Assembly (NCBI RefSeq): GCF_000347175.1
Contig: NZ_ANIK01000059.1
Coordinates: 35,001-62,595 of the forward strand
Direction of reading: 5' to 3'
DNA: 27,595 bases
From: Leptospira alstonii serovar Sichuan str. 79601
GTDB taxonomy: Bacteria; Spirochaetota; Leptospiria; Leptospirales; Leptospiraceae
Part shown: in pieces, positions 1-19,685 of the stretch
How the letters are laid out: the number at the start of each line of letters is the position of its first letter
How positions within the stretch are numbered: position 1 is the first letter of the stretch
Notes under the pieces: generated by a model
Seen by the model: only the letters and a program-made list of their open reading frames with translations
Databases searched by the model: none
What the model was told of the DNA's origin: nothing
Position numbers and translations under genes: made by a program

Positions 1-2223
<2,223 letters not shown>

Positions 2224-2243
2224 AGTTTTTGTGTTTTTCATTC

Positions 2244-2256
2244 CCGGAAATTCCGG
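2244..2256. promoter_or_regulatory. 13-bp palindrome between smc and the divergent DUF115 gene
   Basis: CCGGAAATTCCGG is a perfect 6+1+6 inverted repeat. It lies 20 bases upstream of the smc start and just upstream of the promoter of the plus-strand gene. The position suits an operator or a hairpin in the smc leader. No known regulator motif is recognised. Confidence 0.3.
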
Positions 2257-2271
2257 AGAAGATGATTCCAA

Positions 2272-4144
<1,873 letters not shown>

Positions 4145-4253
4145 GAGCAGTGTTCACACTTATTAGGAGTCAGTGGATAGGAATCAGATGTCAGGATTTT
4201 TCCGTTTGTATTCATGACGGCACGGAAGAGATCCGAGTTTATCCGTTCTACGG

Positions 4254-4273
4254 AAAACGCGGGAGTTCCCACA
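4254..4273 (-). repeat. Copy 1 of a 20-bp dispersed repeat
   Basis: Read on the minus strand, the sequence TGTGGGAACTCCCGCGTTTT is identical to 26821-26840 on the plus strand. The core GGGA-AC-TCCC is a tiny inverted repeat. Both copies lie in non-coding DNA. Confidence 0.6.
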
Positions 4274-4651
4274 TTTTTTGTAAGATTTCCCGTTGAATAA
4301 TTCGAAGAAAATTCAAAGAAAACATCGGAAACACCGGATTGAACCTCCATTCCTAGATCTTACCATGGTTTTCTTGTGAGAAGTTTATGAGCGCAATCAA
4401 AACTAAATTTTAAATTCCAAAACAATAATACTTTCTACCTAAAAAAAGCAAAAATCGAATCCTCCATCGGAGAAAGTTCAAATTCTAAAAATTTGCGTTC
4501 AAAATCGCGCCAGATTTGAAAGTAAAAATCACATTATAATCTAAACGGAATTTAGAGGAAAATAACGCTAAACTTTTTCCATCTTTCAAGCTAAAAATCC
4601 ACTTTCCTCAATCGAATTTAAGATCCTTTTTTATAGACTCAATTTTAATGC

Positions 4652-4671
4652 AACGCTTGCGTTAGTCGGAG
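4652..4671 (+). promoter_or_regulatory. Leader hairpin plus ribosome binding site of the Ig/FG-GAP lipoprotein gene
   Basis: AACGC-TT-GCGTT (4652-4663) is a perfect 5-bp inverted repeat with a two-base loop. It is followed by GGAG (4668-4671), seven bases before the GTG start at 4679. The ribosome binding site decides the GTG start. The hairpin is close enough to influence ribosome access, but that role is inference. Confidence 0.45.
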
Positions 4672-4678
4672 CTTTTTA

Positions 4679-7600
4679 GTGAATTCATATGTAAAAATTC
4701 TTATTTCTTTTTCTATTTTGATTTTTGGGAGCATCGGTTGTGTTCAAGGAAAATCAAATTCAATGCCGTTTTTTGCATATTTGGATTTTAGCAATCACAA
4801 TACAGCGTCATCGTTCAGCGTTTCTCAAATTTCTCCCGGACCCAATGTCACCGGAGTTTCCTTGAACACATCCATACAAGTGGGTTTCAGTCAAAAATTG
4901 GATTCATCCAGCATTCAGTCCCAATCCATTCAACTCACTCAGGGAAACGCAGTTATCCCCGGAACGATCACATCCGACGAAAAAACTATTTTGTTCAACC
5001 CTACTTCTTCACTGGCAGCTTCCAAAGTTTATACAGTGCGAGTTTCAAAAGATATAAAATCGGCGGAAGGTTCCTCCCTTTCGGAAGAAACCGTTTGGAA
5101 TTTTACGACAGCCACAATTGTGGATTTGATCCCACCTGCCTTGTCCCTAAGAACTCCGACTGTCGGAGCAACTTTAGTTCCCAATAATACTTCCGTTCAA
5201 GTTTCCTTTACGGAAACCATGGATTGTACTTCTATTGATAACACAATCCTTACGTTGAAAAACAACGTTACCAATATTCAAGAACCTGCAAATGTTGTTT
5301 GTTTGGGTTCCGTCGCAACCCTGACTCCTACAAATCCTCTCGGTCTTGCATTCAATACCGTCTACAGAGTGGATCTTCTTTCCACGGCAAAGGATCTCGC
5401 CAATAACCCGCTTCCCAATGCGTATAACTGGACTTTCACGACAGGCCCTGCTCCCGACTTGGTTGCTCCGACCGTCTCTTTTGTAAGTCCCGCTCCCAAC
5501 GCACAAAACGTTGCGATGAACAGCGCCGTGAGCATTGCTTTTAGCGAACCGATCAATTGTGCTACGATTCCGGGAAGTATCGTTCTGGATGACAATCCGC
5601 TTCTGCCGGGAACGATAGCCGGAAATCCGGGTTGTACAGGAACCACCGCGACCTTCACTCCCCTGGCTGCTTTGGCGCCTAACACCGTTTACACTCTCAC
5701 CATTTCAGGCGCGATTACCGATTTGTTTAACAATCCTCTCGCTCCGGCTCCGTACACTTCCACGTTTACAACAGGGCCCGCTCTCGATCTGACTCCGCCT
5801 ACGGTAACTTTTACCGTTCCGTCCGCAAACGCAATCGGGGTGGGAGTCAATATCAATCCTACCGTCGTCTTCAGCGAACCTATGGCCTGCGCTTCCGTTA
5901 ACAACGCTTCTTTCCGAGTGAAACTGCAAGCGGCACCGCCAGGTGTGTATCTAGTGGGAAGTGTAAACTGTTTCGGAACATCGGCTACTTGGATACCGGA
6001 CCCTCTCCTCAATCCCACGCTCGCTTTCAATACGCTTTATACGGTGGAAGTCAATGCGGGCGCTTTGGATGCGGCCAATAATCCGATCGTTCCGATTACC
6101 TGGAATTTTACAACCGGGCCGGGGCCGGATGTTACTCCTCCGAACGTTGCCTTTGTCACTCCCGCAAACGCAGCGTTAGGCGTAGCAGTCAACGCGGGAG
6201 TAAGCATCGCTTTCAACGAAACGATGAATTGTGGAACCGTTTTAGGCGGGATCACATTGGATGATGATCCTGCAACTCCCGCCACCGTGGTGGGTATCAA
6301 TATCAACTGCAATGGAAACACGGTTTCTTTTGCTCCAACGGCGCCGCCATTGGCATTCAATACCACTTATACGGTAAAAATCGCAAATACGGTAACCGAC
6401 AGCAACAATAACGCCATCGGAGCTTATTCGTGGAGTTTTACTACGGGAGCGGCTCCTGACGTTACTCCGCCTCAGGTTTCTTTAGTAAACCCGCTCGCGG
6501 CGGCAACCGGTGTTCCGACAAATGCGAATATTACGGTTTCCTTTAATGAAACCATCGATTGTTCTACCTTGAATTTTACGGTCAACAATGGAATCGGAGG
6601 TACCGTCAATTGTTCCGGCGCCTCGGCTACTTTTGTTCCCAACGTGGGAACTCCTCTCAATCCAGCAACCGCATATACCGCAACCATCGTAACCGTGAGA
6701 GATCTTCAGGGCAATTTGATGACCGCCCTTCCTCCTGCATTTAGCTGGAATTTTACCACAGGGCTGGCGCCGGACGTAATACCGCCGACTGTCACCATTC
6801 AAAACGCGAGAAATAACACCGTAATCGAATCCGGTTTTGTGATCGGAACGGCGGCGGACGACAGATCGGTTGCCAGTGTCGAAATTTCCATTGATGGCGG
6901 AGCATTTACGAATGCGGGCGTAATCGGAACCACTTCCTGGAAATATCAACTTCCGACCGGAGCGGCGACTTGGAAACAGAACTCGGTGCATACGATCGCC
7001 GCAAGAGTAAAAGACTCCGCAAACAATATTACGACAACTGCAACCGTTTCGGTTCGAAAAGGAACTAACAAAGATATCAACGGGGACGGATATACCGATA
7101 TCGTTTCCGCAGAGTACGGACAAGGGTTGGTTTACATTTTCCATTCTTCCGGAACGGCGGGAATGACAATTACGACCGCGCCGTCCGCAAGCAAAATGAT
7201 TATCGGATCCGCGGGAGAGGAATTTGGAAGAAGCGTTTCTATGGGAGATTTGAATGGGGACGGATTTGCCGATGTGGTTGTGGGCGCTCCCGGTTGGAAC
7301 GCGGCGCAAGGTCGAGTTTACGTTTTCCACTCTTCCGGAAACACCGGCGTGAATATCTCCTTTCCGGGTTTTGCTTCCACAACGATCAGCAGCGTAGACG
7401 CAGCAAGCAGATTCGGAGATAGTCTCACTACGGGCGATTTTAATGGGGACGGGTTCGCCGACTTAGCCGCGGGTGAGCCGGTTTTCAACGGATCCCGTGG
7501 AAGGGTTTATGTATTTCATTCCGCCGGCGCAGCCGGAGTCGTACAAACAAACGTCGGAGCTGCCAATGTTACCCTCACCGGAGAAAACGCAAACGATCGT

Positions 7601-8383
7601 TTCGGGTACTCGTTGAGCGTCGGCAGTATGAACGGGGATAACTTTTCCGATTTAGCCGTAGGCGCTCCCGGTTATGGAGCCGGTGTGGGCGGAGGTTTTG
7701 TGCTAAACCAAGGTAGGGCCTATGTTTATCACGGAAGCGGCGCCGGTTTGGGAGCAGTCGTGACGATGCTTACGAATAATAGCGCTGGGAACGCGGGAGA
7801 ATTCGGTCTGACCTTAGCCGCAGCCGACTTTAACGGAGACGGTAATTCCGACCTCGCCATCGGAAGCCCCGGTTTAAACGGCGGATTTGGAAGTATTTCT
7901 ATATTTGTATCCGGAGGAGGCGCCGGTATAAATACGGACAATATCGGAAATGCTCCTCTCATAATCGTCGGAGGCGCCGGTGGAAACGCATTCGGAATTT
8001 CGATGATAGCACAGGATTTGAATCTAGACGGAAGAGCGGATCTGGTTTCGACAACGATACTCTTACCGAATCGCGTATTCGTTTTTCATATGCCGGGCGC
8101 AGGACTAATCAATGGATTCCTTACAACCGGAAATGCGACTACACAAATCACGAGCGTAGCCAACGGGCTCGGTGTTTCCGCAAATGCGCCGAGAACTCCT
8201 ATTTCCGGAGGGGATGTCAACGGAGACGGGTTTCCGGATCTGTTTATCGGAGGACAAACCGATAATATTTACGTATTTCATTCTTCCGCGGCGGGATTAC
8301 TCACAAACACTGCCGCAACGGCCGCGGGGACAATCGCCGGTTCGGGACTTGCAAACGCTTTTTTCGGATGCAGCGTTTATTAA
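4679..8383 (+). CDS. Large surface lipoprotein: six Big_5-type Ig-like domains, one further Ig-like domain and an FG-GAP beta-propeller, 1234 aa
   Basis: The GTG start has a good GGAG site. Residues 1-21 are a lipoprotein signal peptide with lipobox SIGC and modified Cys21. Six Ig-like repeats of about 105 residues follow (roughly 46-145, 150-257, 262-367, 370-480, 485-590, 596-695). Each ends in a W/S-x-FTT motif, and the repeats are joined by a linker of the form G-x-x-PD-x-x-PP-x-V. This fits the Big_5 (SbsA Ig-like) family. Repeats 2-6 each have two cysteines at matching places, suggesting one disulfide per domain; repeat 1 has none. Residues about 702-795 form a different Ig-like domain. 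From 798 to the end there are seven FG-GAP repeats with calcium-loop motifs such as DINGDG, DLNGDG, DFNGDG and DVNGDG, enough for a seven-bladed integrin-alpha-like propeller. It is probably displayed on the outer membrane, with adhesion or ligand binding likely but unproven. Confidence 0.9.
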   Translation: MNSYVKILISFSILIFGSIGCVQGKSNSMPFFAYLDFSNHNTASSFSVSQISPGPNVTGVSLNTSIQVGFSQKLDSSSIQSQSIQLTQGNAVIPGTITSDEKTILFNPTSSLAASKVYTVRVSKDIKSAEGSSLSEETVWNFTTATIVDLIPPALSLRTPTVGATLVPNNTSVQVSFTETMDCTSIDNTILTLKNNVTNIQEPANVVCLGSVATLTPTNPLGLAFNTVYRVDLLSTAKDLANNPLPNAYNWTFTTGPAPDLVAPTVSFVSPAPNAQNVAMNSAVSIAFSEPINCATIPGSIVLDDNPLLPGTIAGNPGCTGTTATFTPLAALAPNTVYTLTISGAITDLFNNPLAPAPYTSTFTTGPALDLTPPTVTFTVPSANAIGVGVNINPTVVFSEPMACASVNNASFRVKLQAAPPGVYLVGSVNCFGTSATWIPDPLLNPTLAFNTLYTVEVNAGALDAANNPIVPITWNFTTGPGPDVTPPNVAFVTPANAALGVAVNAGVSIAFNETMNCGTVLGGITLDDDPATPATVVGININCNGNTVSFAPTAPPLAFNTTYTVKIANTVTDSNNNAIGAYSWSFTTGAAPDVTPPQVSLVNPLAAATGVPTNANITVSFNETIDCSTLNFTVNNGIGGTVNCSGASATFVPNVGTPLNPATAYTATIVTVRDLQGNLMTALPPAFSWNFTTGLAPDVIPPTVTIQNARNNTVIESGFVIGTAADDRSVASVEISIDGGAFTNAGVIGTTSWKYQLPTGAATWKQNSVHTIAARVKDSANNITTTATVSVRKGTNKDINGDGYTDIVSAEYGQGLVYIFHSSGTAGMTITTAPSASKMIIGSAGEEFGRSVSMGDLNGDGFADVVVGAPGWNAAQGRVYVFHSSGNTGVNISFPGFASTTISSVDAASRFGDSLTTGDFNGDGFADLAAGEPVFNGSRGRVYVFHSAGAAGVVQTNVGAANVTLTGENANDRFGYSLSVGSMNGDNFSDLAVGAPGYGAGVGGGFVLNQGRAYVYHGSGAGLGAVVTMLTNNSAGNAGEFGLTLAAADFNGDGNSDLAIGSPGLNGGFGSISIFVSGGGAGINTDNIGNAPLIIVGGAGGNAFGISMIAQDLNLDGRADLVSTTILLPNRVFVFHMPGAGLINGFLTTGNATTQITSVANGLGVSANAPRTPISGGDVNGDGFPDLFIGGQTDNIYVFHSSAAGLLTNTAATAAGTIAGSGLANAFFGCSVY

Positions 8384-8395
8384 ACTCGAAGTGAA

Positions 8396-8434
8396 AAGCC
8401 TCGAATCAAAGATCTGTTTTAGAGGTTTCTTTTT
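8396..8434 (+). terminator. Possible terminator after the Ig/FG-GAP lipoprotein gene
   Basis: AAGCCTC (8396-8402) can pair with GAGGTTT (8422-8428), with one G-T wobble and a loop of 19 bases. A T-rich run follows immediately. It lies 12 bases after the TAA and inside the 3' end of the convergent gene. The long loop makes it a weak candidate. Confidence 0.35.
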
Positions 8435-9041
8435 TCAAAACGCCGATATAATCGTTTGGAATTTCAAGATTCACGGTTTGAAAAGCGCTTAAGGAATATT
8501 GAATGGATCTGCCGTAAAGGACGAGAGCATAAAAGTCATTTCCGTCCCGATCAAACTTCTCCGCCTGATTCAGTTCTTCCTTTGCCATTCGAAAATACGT
8601 AGCCGCCTTTTCTTCCTGGATCGAGGTAGTCTGATTTTCTTTCGGATGTTTTTTCCTTTGCGAATATCCGTCGGCATAAAAGAGAATCAGATTCTTAGCC
8701 AAGATATTTCCTTCCTGAGTAAAATCCGCCGCAGCCAAAGGAAGCGCTCTTTCCAAAAGGAGAAGAGAAACTTCCCGTTTCCGAACCAAATCGGAACGAA
8801 CCGAACTTTGAAAACGATCGCTCAAATAGGAAAGTTTCTTCCAGTTTTCTTCCTGTTTTTGAAACGGAATCACCTTTCGAGATTCTTCCAAAATTCGAAA
8901 CTTCCTTTCGATCGTTTTTTTCTTTTCCCGGAACGAAACGGTTCCCGCGTACAAAAAACCCTGTAATAAAACAAACAACGTAAATAAGGAAAGAATCGAT
9001 TTCACGACTTTCAACAAAAAGTTTCCGCGCTCCATTCGCAT
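8406..9041 (-). CDS. Exported helical protein of unknown function, 211 aa
   Basis: I do not recognise the family. The N-terminus has a basic start, then a hydrophobic segment of about 18 residues ending in LYAG, typical of a signal peptide cleaved near residue 33. The mature part is charged and almost entirely helical, with no cysteine. Its body resembles that of the upstream gene at 9096-10088: LLLLERALPL aligns with VLLEYASPL, and LVLYGRSI with LLLYGEGI. The two are probably diverged tandem paralogues. It starts 54 bases after the upstream gene and is likely co-transcribed with it. ATG 9041 is used; ATG 9035 is an alternative. Neither has a clear Shine-Dalgarno. A periplasmic location is inferred. 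Confidence 0.75.
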   Translation of the reverse strand: MRMERGNFLLKVVKSILSLFTLFVLLQGFLYAGTVSFREKKKTIERKFRILEESRKVIPFQKQEENWKKLSYLSDRFQSSVRSDLVRKREVSLLLLERALPLAAADFTQEGNILAKNLILFYADGYSQRKKHPKENQTTSIQEEKAATYFRMAKEELNQAEKFDRDGNDFYALVLYGRSIQYSLSAFQTVNLEIPNDYIGVLKKETSKTDL

Positions 9042-9095
9042 TTTAGAATATACTCAACTTAATTTTTGTCGGAATCGAAACTGGCCTTCCATTCT

Positions 9096-10090
<995 letters not shown>

Positions 10091-10255
10091 TGTTCTCTAT
10101 TTTCCAATATCGGCCTTCTGTTTTTTTTCCCGGGAAAAAATCGCAAAAAAACGAAACCGTCAGCGTAGAAAAAAACGTCTCGGCTTCAAAACAAATCCGA
10201 AACCTTCAGCTATCTCGACAAATCGGAAAATCTTTGCACGGAAATCTCGGCGCGG

Positions 10256-10420
10256 TTGCCGAAATGCGAAAATCCAAATCCTGAAGATCTAAGAAAAACT
10301 TTGAAACATTCGATTGAGTTCGTAATCCGAGAAACTTTTCTTCCGCCGCGCCTCGGTTGGTTTTTTATTTTGAGCGGAATCAATTGGGGAATCTTTTTTA
10401 TTTTAAAAGTTTTGTTTTAA
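10256..10420 (+). CDS. Candidate small membrane protein, 54 aa (TTG start)
   Basis: The frame open from about 10168 to the TAA at 10418-10420 contains no ATG; the TTG at 10256 is a possible start. The predicted product has a polar N-terminal half with the segment NPNPEDLRKTLKHS. It ends in a hydrophobic helix containing LGWFFILSG and GIFFILKVLF, so it looks like a tail-anchored peptide. No good Shine-Dalgarno is present, and a second frame with a 65-residue ORF (10087-10284) overlaps the upstream part. It could be a remnant of a frameshifted gene rather than a functional one. Confidence 0.25.
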   Translation: MPKCENPNPEDLRKTLKHSIEFVIRETFLPPRLGWFFILSGINWGIFFILKVLF

Positions 10421-10460
10421 AGTTTATTCCAAGAACAAACTCATTTTTTTACAATTCCTT

Positions 10461-10673
10461 TTACGCTTCCATTCGAATGTTTGAACAAACGTCTTTCCGT
10501 TTTAATGCGAACTGGAAATCGACTTTGTGTGAAAGATAAAGCGAGTCTTTTTTGATCTTGAGATCTTCAAAAAAAATTACGGTTCTTTCGATTCGATAGA
10601 ATCCACAGGATTTAAGTGGAACATTTTTTTCCATCCTGCCCTCATCCGCGAGCCAGATATAAGGAAAGGGCAT
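10461..10673 (-). CDS. Candidate small hypothetical protein, 70 aa
   Basis: The product is unrecognised. It has a balanced composition, with alternating charged and hydrophobic residues in its second half (TVIFFEDLKIKKDSLYL), suggesting beta strands. It would start at ATG 10673, and no clear ribosome binding site is seen. It is divergent from the orphan plus-strand gene. It may be real or an ORF by chance. Confidence 0.25.
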   Translation of the reverse strand: MPFPYIWLADEGRMEKNVPLKSCGFYRIERTVIFFEDLKIKKDSLYLSHKVDFQFALKRKDVCSNIRMEA

Positions 10674-10758
10674 TCCACATCTCGAATTCGATTTTCAGCA
10701 AAAAACTGTCGCGAGGAAATATATAAAATCTTAGTTTCAACCCGAGTTCCGATTTCAT

Positions 10759-10785
10759 TTGACCCAATCAACAGGTATGTATAAA
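10759..10785 (+). promoter_or_regulatory. Candidate promoter for the orphan gene at 10795
   Basis: TTGACC (10759-10764) and TATAAA (10780-10785) are separated by 15 bases, slightly shorter than ideal. The same TTGACC box occurs in the DUF115 promoter. If it is used, transcription would start near 10792, and the in-frame TTG 10759 and ATG 10777 could not be the start codons. Confidence 0.35.
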
Positions 10786-10794
10786 TCGGATGCA

Positions 10795-11544
10795 ATGGGA
10801 AACTGGAGCTGCTTCTATCACTGGCATGAATTCCAAAGGGTCGAAGACGCATGTAATGCCTATCAAAAATTAGAATCTGCTGTCTTCGATTTTGGCGAAT
10901 GGAAGAACGAAAAGATAGGACTGAAATTTGGATGGATCAGTCCCACCCTACTGCAAGTTGTAACGAGCCAGAAATGGGGGCTGTCCTTAAATTTTTTTCA
11001 TTACATACATGAAAATAACGGCCGATCTTGTGCAATGGGCGCGGGTATCGATTCGGATGAACTGTTCTTAATTTGTGGAACGCCCGTTTCATTTACGTTG
11101 AATTGGAATTATTTTTTTTGCGCGAATCAAAAGATAGATATTACATCTCTTGCAAATTTCTCCGAATTACAAGACCTATCGCCGGATATCGTATTCGAAA
11201 GAAAATGCTTTTCGAGCCCTCAGTTTAGATCTTTTTTGCTTCCTTTTTACGATGAGACCAATATACATCTCGATGCAACGTTAAGTGCTATCGTAAGATG
11301 CTTTGCAAATATTTACGAGCCTCAAAGGTGCATTTTTACCGAGGATGACTCGAAATTCATTCTCATCTTCGGCCGAAATGATCCAATCCACGGTCGAATT
11401 AATTTCGGAGAACTCGTTTTTTTTGCGGATCATACCTTGTCCTATGACACGACAGGCGCTTACAATCCCTTGTCGGAAACAAAGATCTTGGGAAATTACG
11501 TTGCGCCGATTTTAGACGAACCAAAATTGAAACTCAACCCTTAG
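10795..11544 (+). CDS. Hypothetical protein of unknown function, about 249 aa
   Basis: I do not recognise the family. The protein is rich in aromatic residues (Trp, Phe, Tyr) with scattered cysteines, has no signal peptide or membrane segment, and looks like a compact cytoplasmic alpha/beta protein. Segments such as NWSCFYHWHEF near the start and KFILIFGRNDPIHGRINFGE near residues 200-220 are distinctive. The reading frame extends upstream to TTG 10759, with another ATG at 10777. ATG 10795 is preferred because GGA lies at short spacing and a promoter-like pair covers the upstream codons. It is flanked by a poorly coding region and a convergent operon, with no functional partner. Confidence 0.65.
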   Translation: MGNWSCFYHWHEFQRVEDACNAYQKLESAVFDFGEWKNEKIGLKFGWISPTLLQVVTSQKWGLSLNFFHYIHENNGRSCAMGAGIDSDELFLICGTPVSFTLNWNYFFCANQKIDITSLANFSELQDLSPDIVFERKCFSSPQFRSFLLPFYDETNIHLDATLSAIVRCFANIYEPQRCIFTEDDSKFILIFGRNDPIHGRINFGELVFFADHTLSYDTTGAYNPLSETKILGNYVAPILDEPKLKLNP

Positions 11545-11572
11545 AGAGCGAGATAGGATTTGGGACGAGTTC

Positions 11573-12975
<1,403 letters not shown>

Positions 12976-12979
<4 letters not shown>

Positions 12980-14136
12980 AAAAAATCCTTCGGAACGGAA
13001 GAAACGATTTTCATTTTTTTCTTCGTGATCGGGTGATTCAAAACGATCGCGTATGCGTGTAATGCCTGTCTTTCCATTCCCAATCTTGCAGTAAGATCGG
13101 GATCTTTTCCTTCGATGAACTCCAAAAAAACCTCCTCGTCTTTTCCGTAGAGTTTATCTCCCCAAAGAGGAAAACCCAAACTATACAGTACGGCCCGAAT
13201 CTGATGCATACGTCCCGTGATCGGTTTGCATAAAACGAAGGAATGAATTTCCGACTCGTGTTTCGGATGAATCGGTTGAATTTTCGATTCCTCGGCCTTT
13301 TCGTTTTGAGTTTGTGAACTTTCAAAATTCAACTTTTTCTTCGGAGATTGAACTTTCAATTCTCCGAGATCGGATTCGATTCTCTGAAATTGCGTCTTCA
13401 TAAAATCATATTCAATTTTTTGAAATATTGTAAGACAAGATTCCTCGTCGCCGGACGCGGGGGAATTTTCCAAGAGATGTTTTTTATTTCGCTTTAAAAA
13501 ATTAGATTTTAAAGGGACGAACTCCCGTTTTTTCCGTATTTTAGAGGAAAGGTCGGGTTTTAAAAAACCGGACGCGGTTTTTCTTTTTGGAAAATCGCCG
13601 TATACTTTCGTAATATAGTATTTTTGAATGTTCCCGGAACCGAAAAGTCCGGATAAAAGAGAGGCCGTCTCGGAATTTTTAGCGAACAAAATCACACCCG
13701 AAGTTTCCCTATCCAATCGGTGAACCGTAAACAAATCCCCGAACATTCCGGATTCCTTCAATAGAGTGAGAAGATTTCCTTTTCGATAAACGCCCGCCGG
13801 ATGCACCGGAAGATCCCCCGGTTTATCGACGGCCACGAAAAATTCGTCTTCGTAAAGAATCCTATAATCCTTTCGAACGGGCGGCTCTTCCTTTTCGATC
13901 GGTTGATAAACGACCGTTTCTCCACCTTTGAGAAGAATTCCGGGTTTTACCCTTTTACCGGAAACGGTAATTCTCCCTTCGTTGATTTCCTTCTGCCAAA
14001 CGTTTCTGGAATGATACGTGAATTTTTTGGAAAGAAAATGATCGAGCCTCGTCCCCGATTCTTCTTTGGCAACGAGGATCCGAAGTTGTTCCGATAAAGG
14101 TTCCGATTTTTGGGATGAAATAAAACGATCGATCAA
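12976..14136 (-). CDS. RluA-family RNA pseudouridine synthase with S4 domain and large insertion, about 386 aa
   Basis: This enzyme should isomerise uridine to pseudouridine in rRNA or tRNA. An S4 RNA-binding domain near the N-terminus (GTRLDHFLSKKF and NEGRITVSGKRVKPG) precedes the catalytic domain. The catalytic domain has the HRLDRETSG motif, whose Asp is residue 142 in this numbering, and TGRMHQIRA near the C-terminus. Between these lies an insertion of about 70 charged, low-complexity residues, unusual for the family. The frame is open up to ATG 14223, but that start would overlap the upstream gene by 79 bases. TTG 14136, eight bases after the upstream stop, keeps the whole S4 domain and is chosen. 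It sits between the DUF1577/PilZ gene and nhaC, overlapping nhaC by four bases. The target RNA position is not predictable. Confidence 0.88.
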
Positions 14137-14144
14137 AACGGTAC

Positions 14145-15242
<1,098 letters not shown>

Positions 15243-15258
15243 GACTCGAAGGGATCAC

Positions 15259-15282
15259 TCGAAACCGTGATTTGCGGTTCGA
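15259..15282 (-). promoter_or_regulatory. Hairpin in the leader of the DUF1577/PilZ gene
   Basis: TCGAAACCG (15259-15267) pairs with CGGTTCGA (15275-15282) over eight base pairs with one bulged A and a seven-base loop. It lies about 17 bases upstream of the GTG start at 15242. There is no T-run, so a translational or operator role is more plausible than termination. Function is inferred. Confidence 0.35.
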
Positions 15283-15321
15283 ATATTAAACCGTACATTC
15301 CAAGTTAGTAAAACGATTTTC

Positions 15322-17604
<2,283 letters not shown>

Positions 17605-17619
17605 AAAAGAAAATCCTCG

Positions 17620-18753
<1,134 letters not shown>

Positions 18754-19685
18754 CTACTTTCCGCCGTCTTTCCCTACTATACCTATAAGACTCCGTTTCA
18801 TGTCCAAAAGAATTCTATGCTCGTTCAGCCAGTTTACTCCGAGAACTCCTTGAATTCGAACTCCCGTAGGAGTTCCCGAAAAATCAACCGGAAGTCCGGA
18901 AGGAAGAATTTCCAAATTCTCCACACAAGTAGACGTTTGAATCAGACAAAGTTTACGAACAAATTGGGTTCTGATGTTCATGAACTTTCCTTGAAAATTT
19001 AAAACGGGCACCGATCTGCTCGAAAACGTCTCTTCCACAAAACCAGGTAAAGGTTTTGGAAGTTCCAAAAGGCTCGACTCCGCGCCCGTATCCAGGATCA
19101 AAAGGGCCTTATCGTTGGTACCGTAACTCGTTTCCAACACGGGGAGTCCGGAAAAAAACCGGAGGGGTTCGGCGTTTTGCATAAGACCCGGTAAATCGGA
19201 AATCATGGATTCGATCAATTTTCCGTCCGCAGCCTGCAAAAAACGGATCTGATTGGGGTATTCCAATATTATAATTTTATCATATAGAGAGTCCATACCG
19301 ATGATTCCGTCGAGTTCCAGATTGCCGGAAAAAGTATGAGAATAAACGGTTATATCCTTAAAGATGGGATCCAGGTTGTGAAAGAGTTTGACGGTTCGGA
19401 TTCTTCGATAGGAATCGTCCTTTCCTCCCGGATACGTGACTGCGATCCTTCTTTTGGAATCGTTTTCCGTAAAATACCGTTCGTCTAAAAATGAAAATCT
19501 GGAACCGGTATCGACCAGAAAACGAATCGGTTTTTGATCCGGTGCGAGAGAGAGCTGAATAAAACGAAATCCGTTTTTTACGTAAAACGGGAGAACGGTT
19601 TCGACTCCCCCGTGAACAAATTGAATTCGGGTTTTTGAGGGAGTCGGAGAGCAGGAAAATAAAACTACGAAAAAAAGAAAGATCC

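Larger units (their letters stand above)
4145..4678. other. Intergenic stretch without a convincing gene
   Basis: These 534 bases separate the DUF115 gene from the large lipoprotein gene. The last ~300 bases are very AT-rich. On the minus strand, 4145-4350 reads as an open stretch with protein-like composition containing NVGTPAFSVERINSDLF. It continues without its own stop into the antisense of the DUF115 gene. It also contains the 20-base repeat at 4254-4273, so it is better read as a dispersed-repeat remnant than as a gene. Confidence 0.5.

Noticed and set aside
6482..7330. 282-codon minus-strand ORF
   Set aside because: It is antisense to the Ig-like/FG-GAP lipoprotein, whose repeats and lipobox are unmistakable; composition is Arg/Gly/Ser-rich and low in structure.
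4679..8383. Repeated coding sequence suspected as a CRISPR or tandem-repeat array
   Set aside because: Periodicity comes from protein domains of ~105 residues, not from conserved short DNA repeats with spacers.
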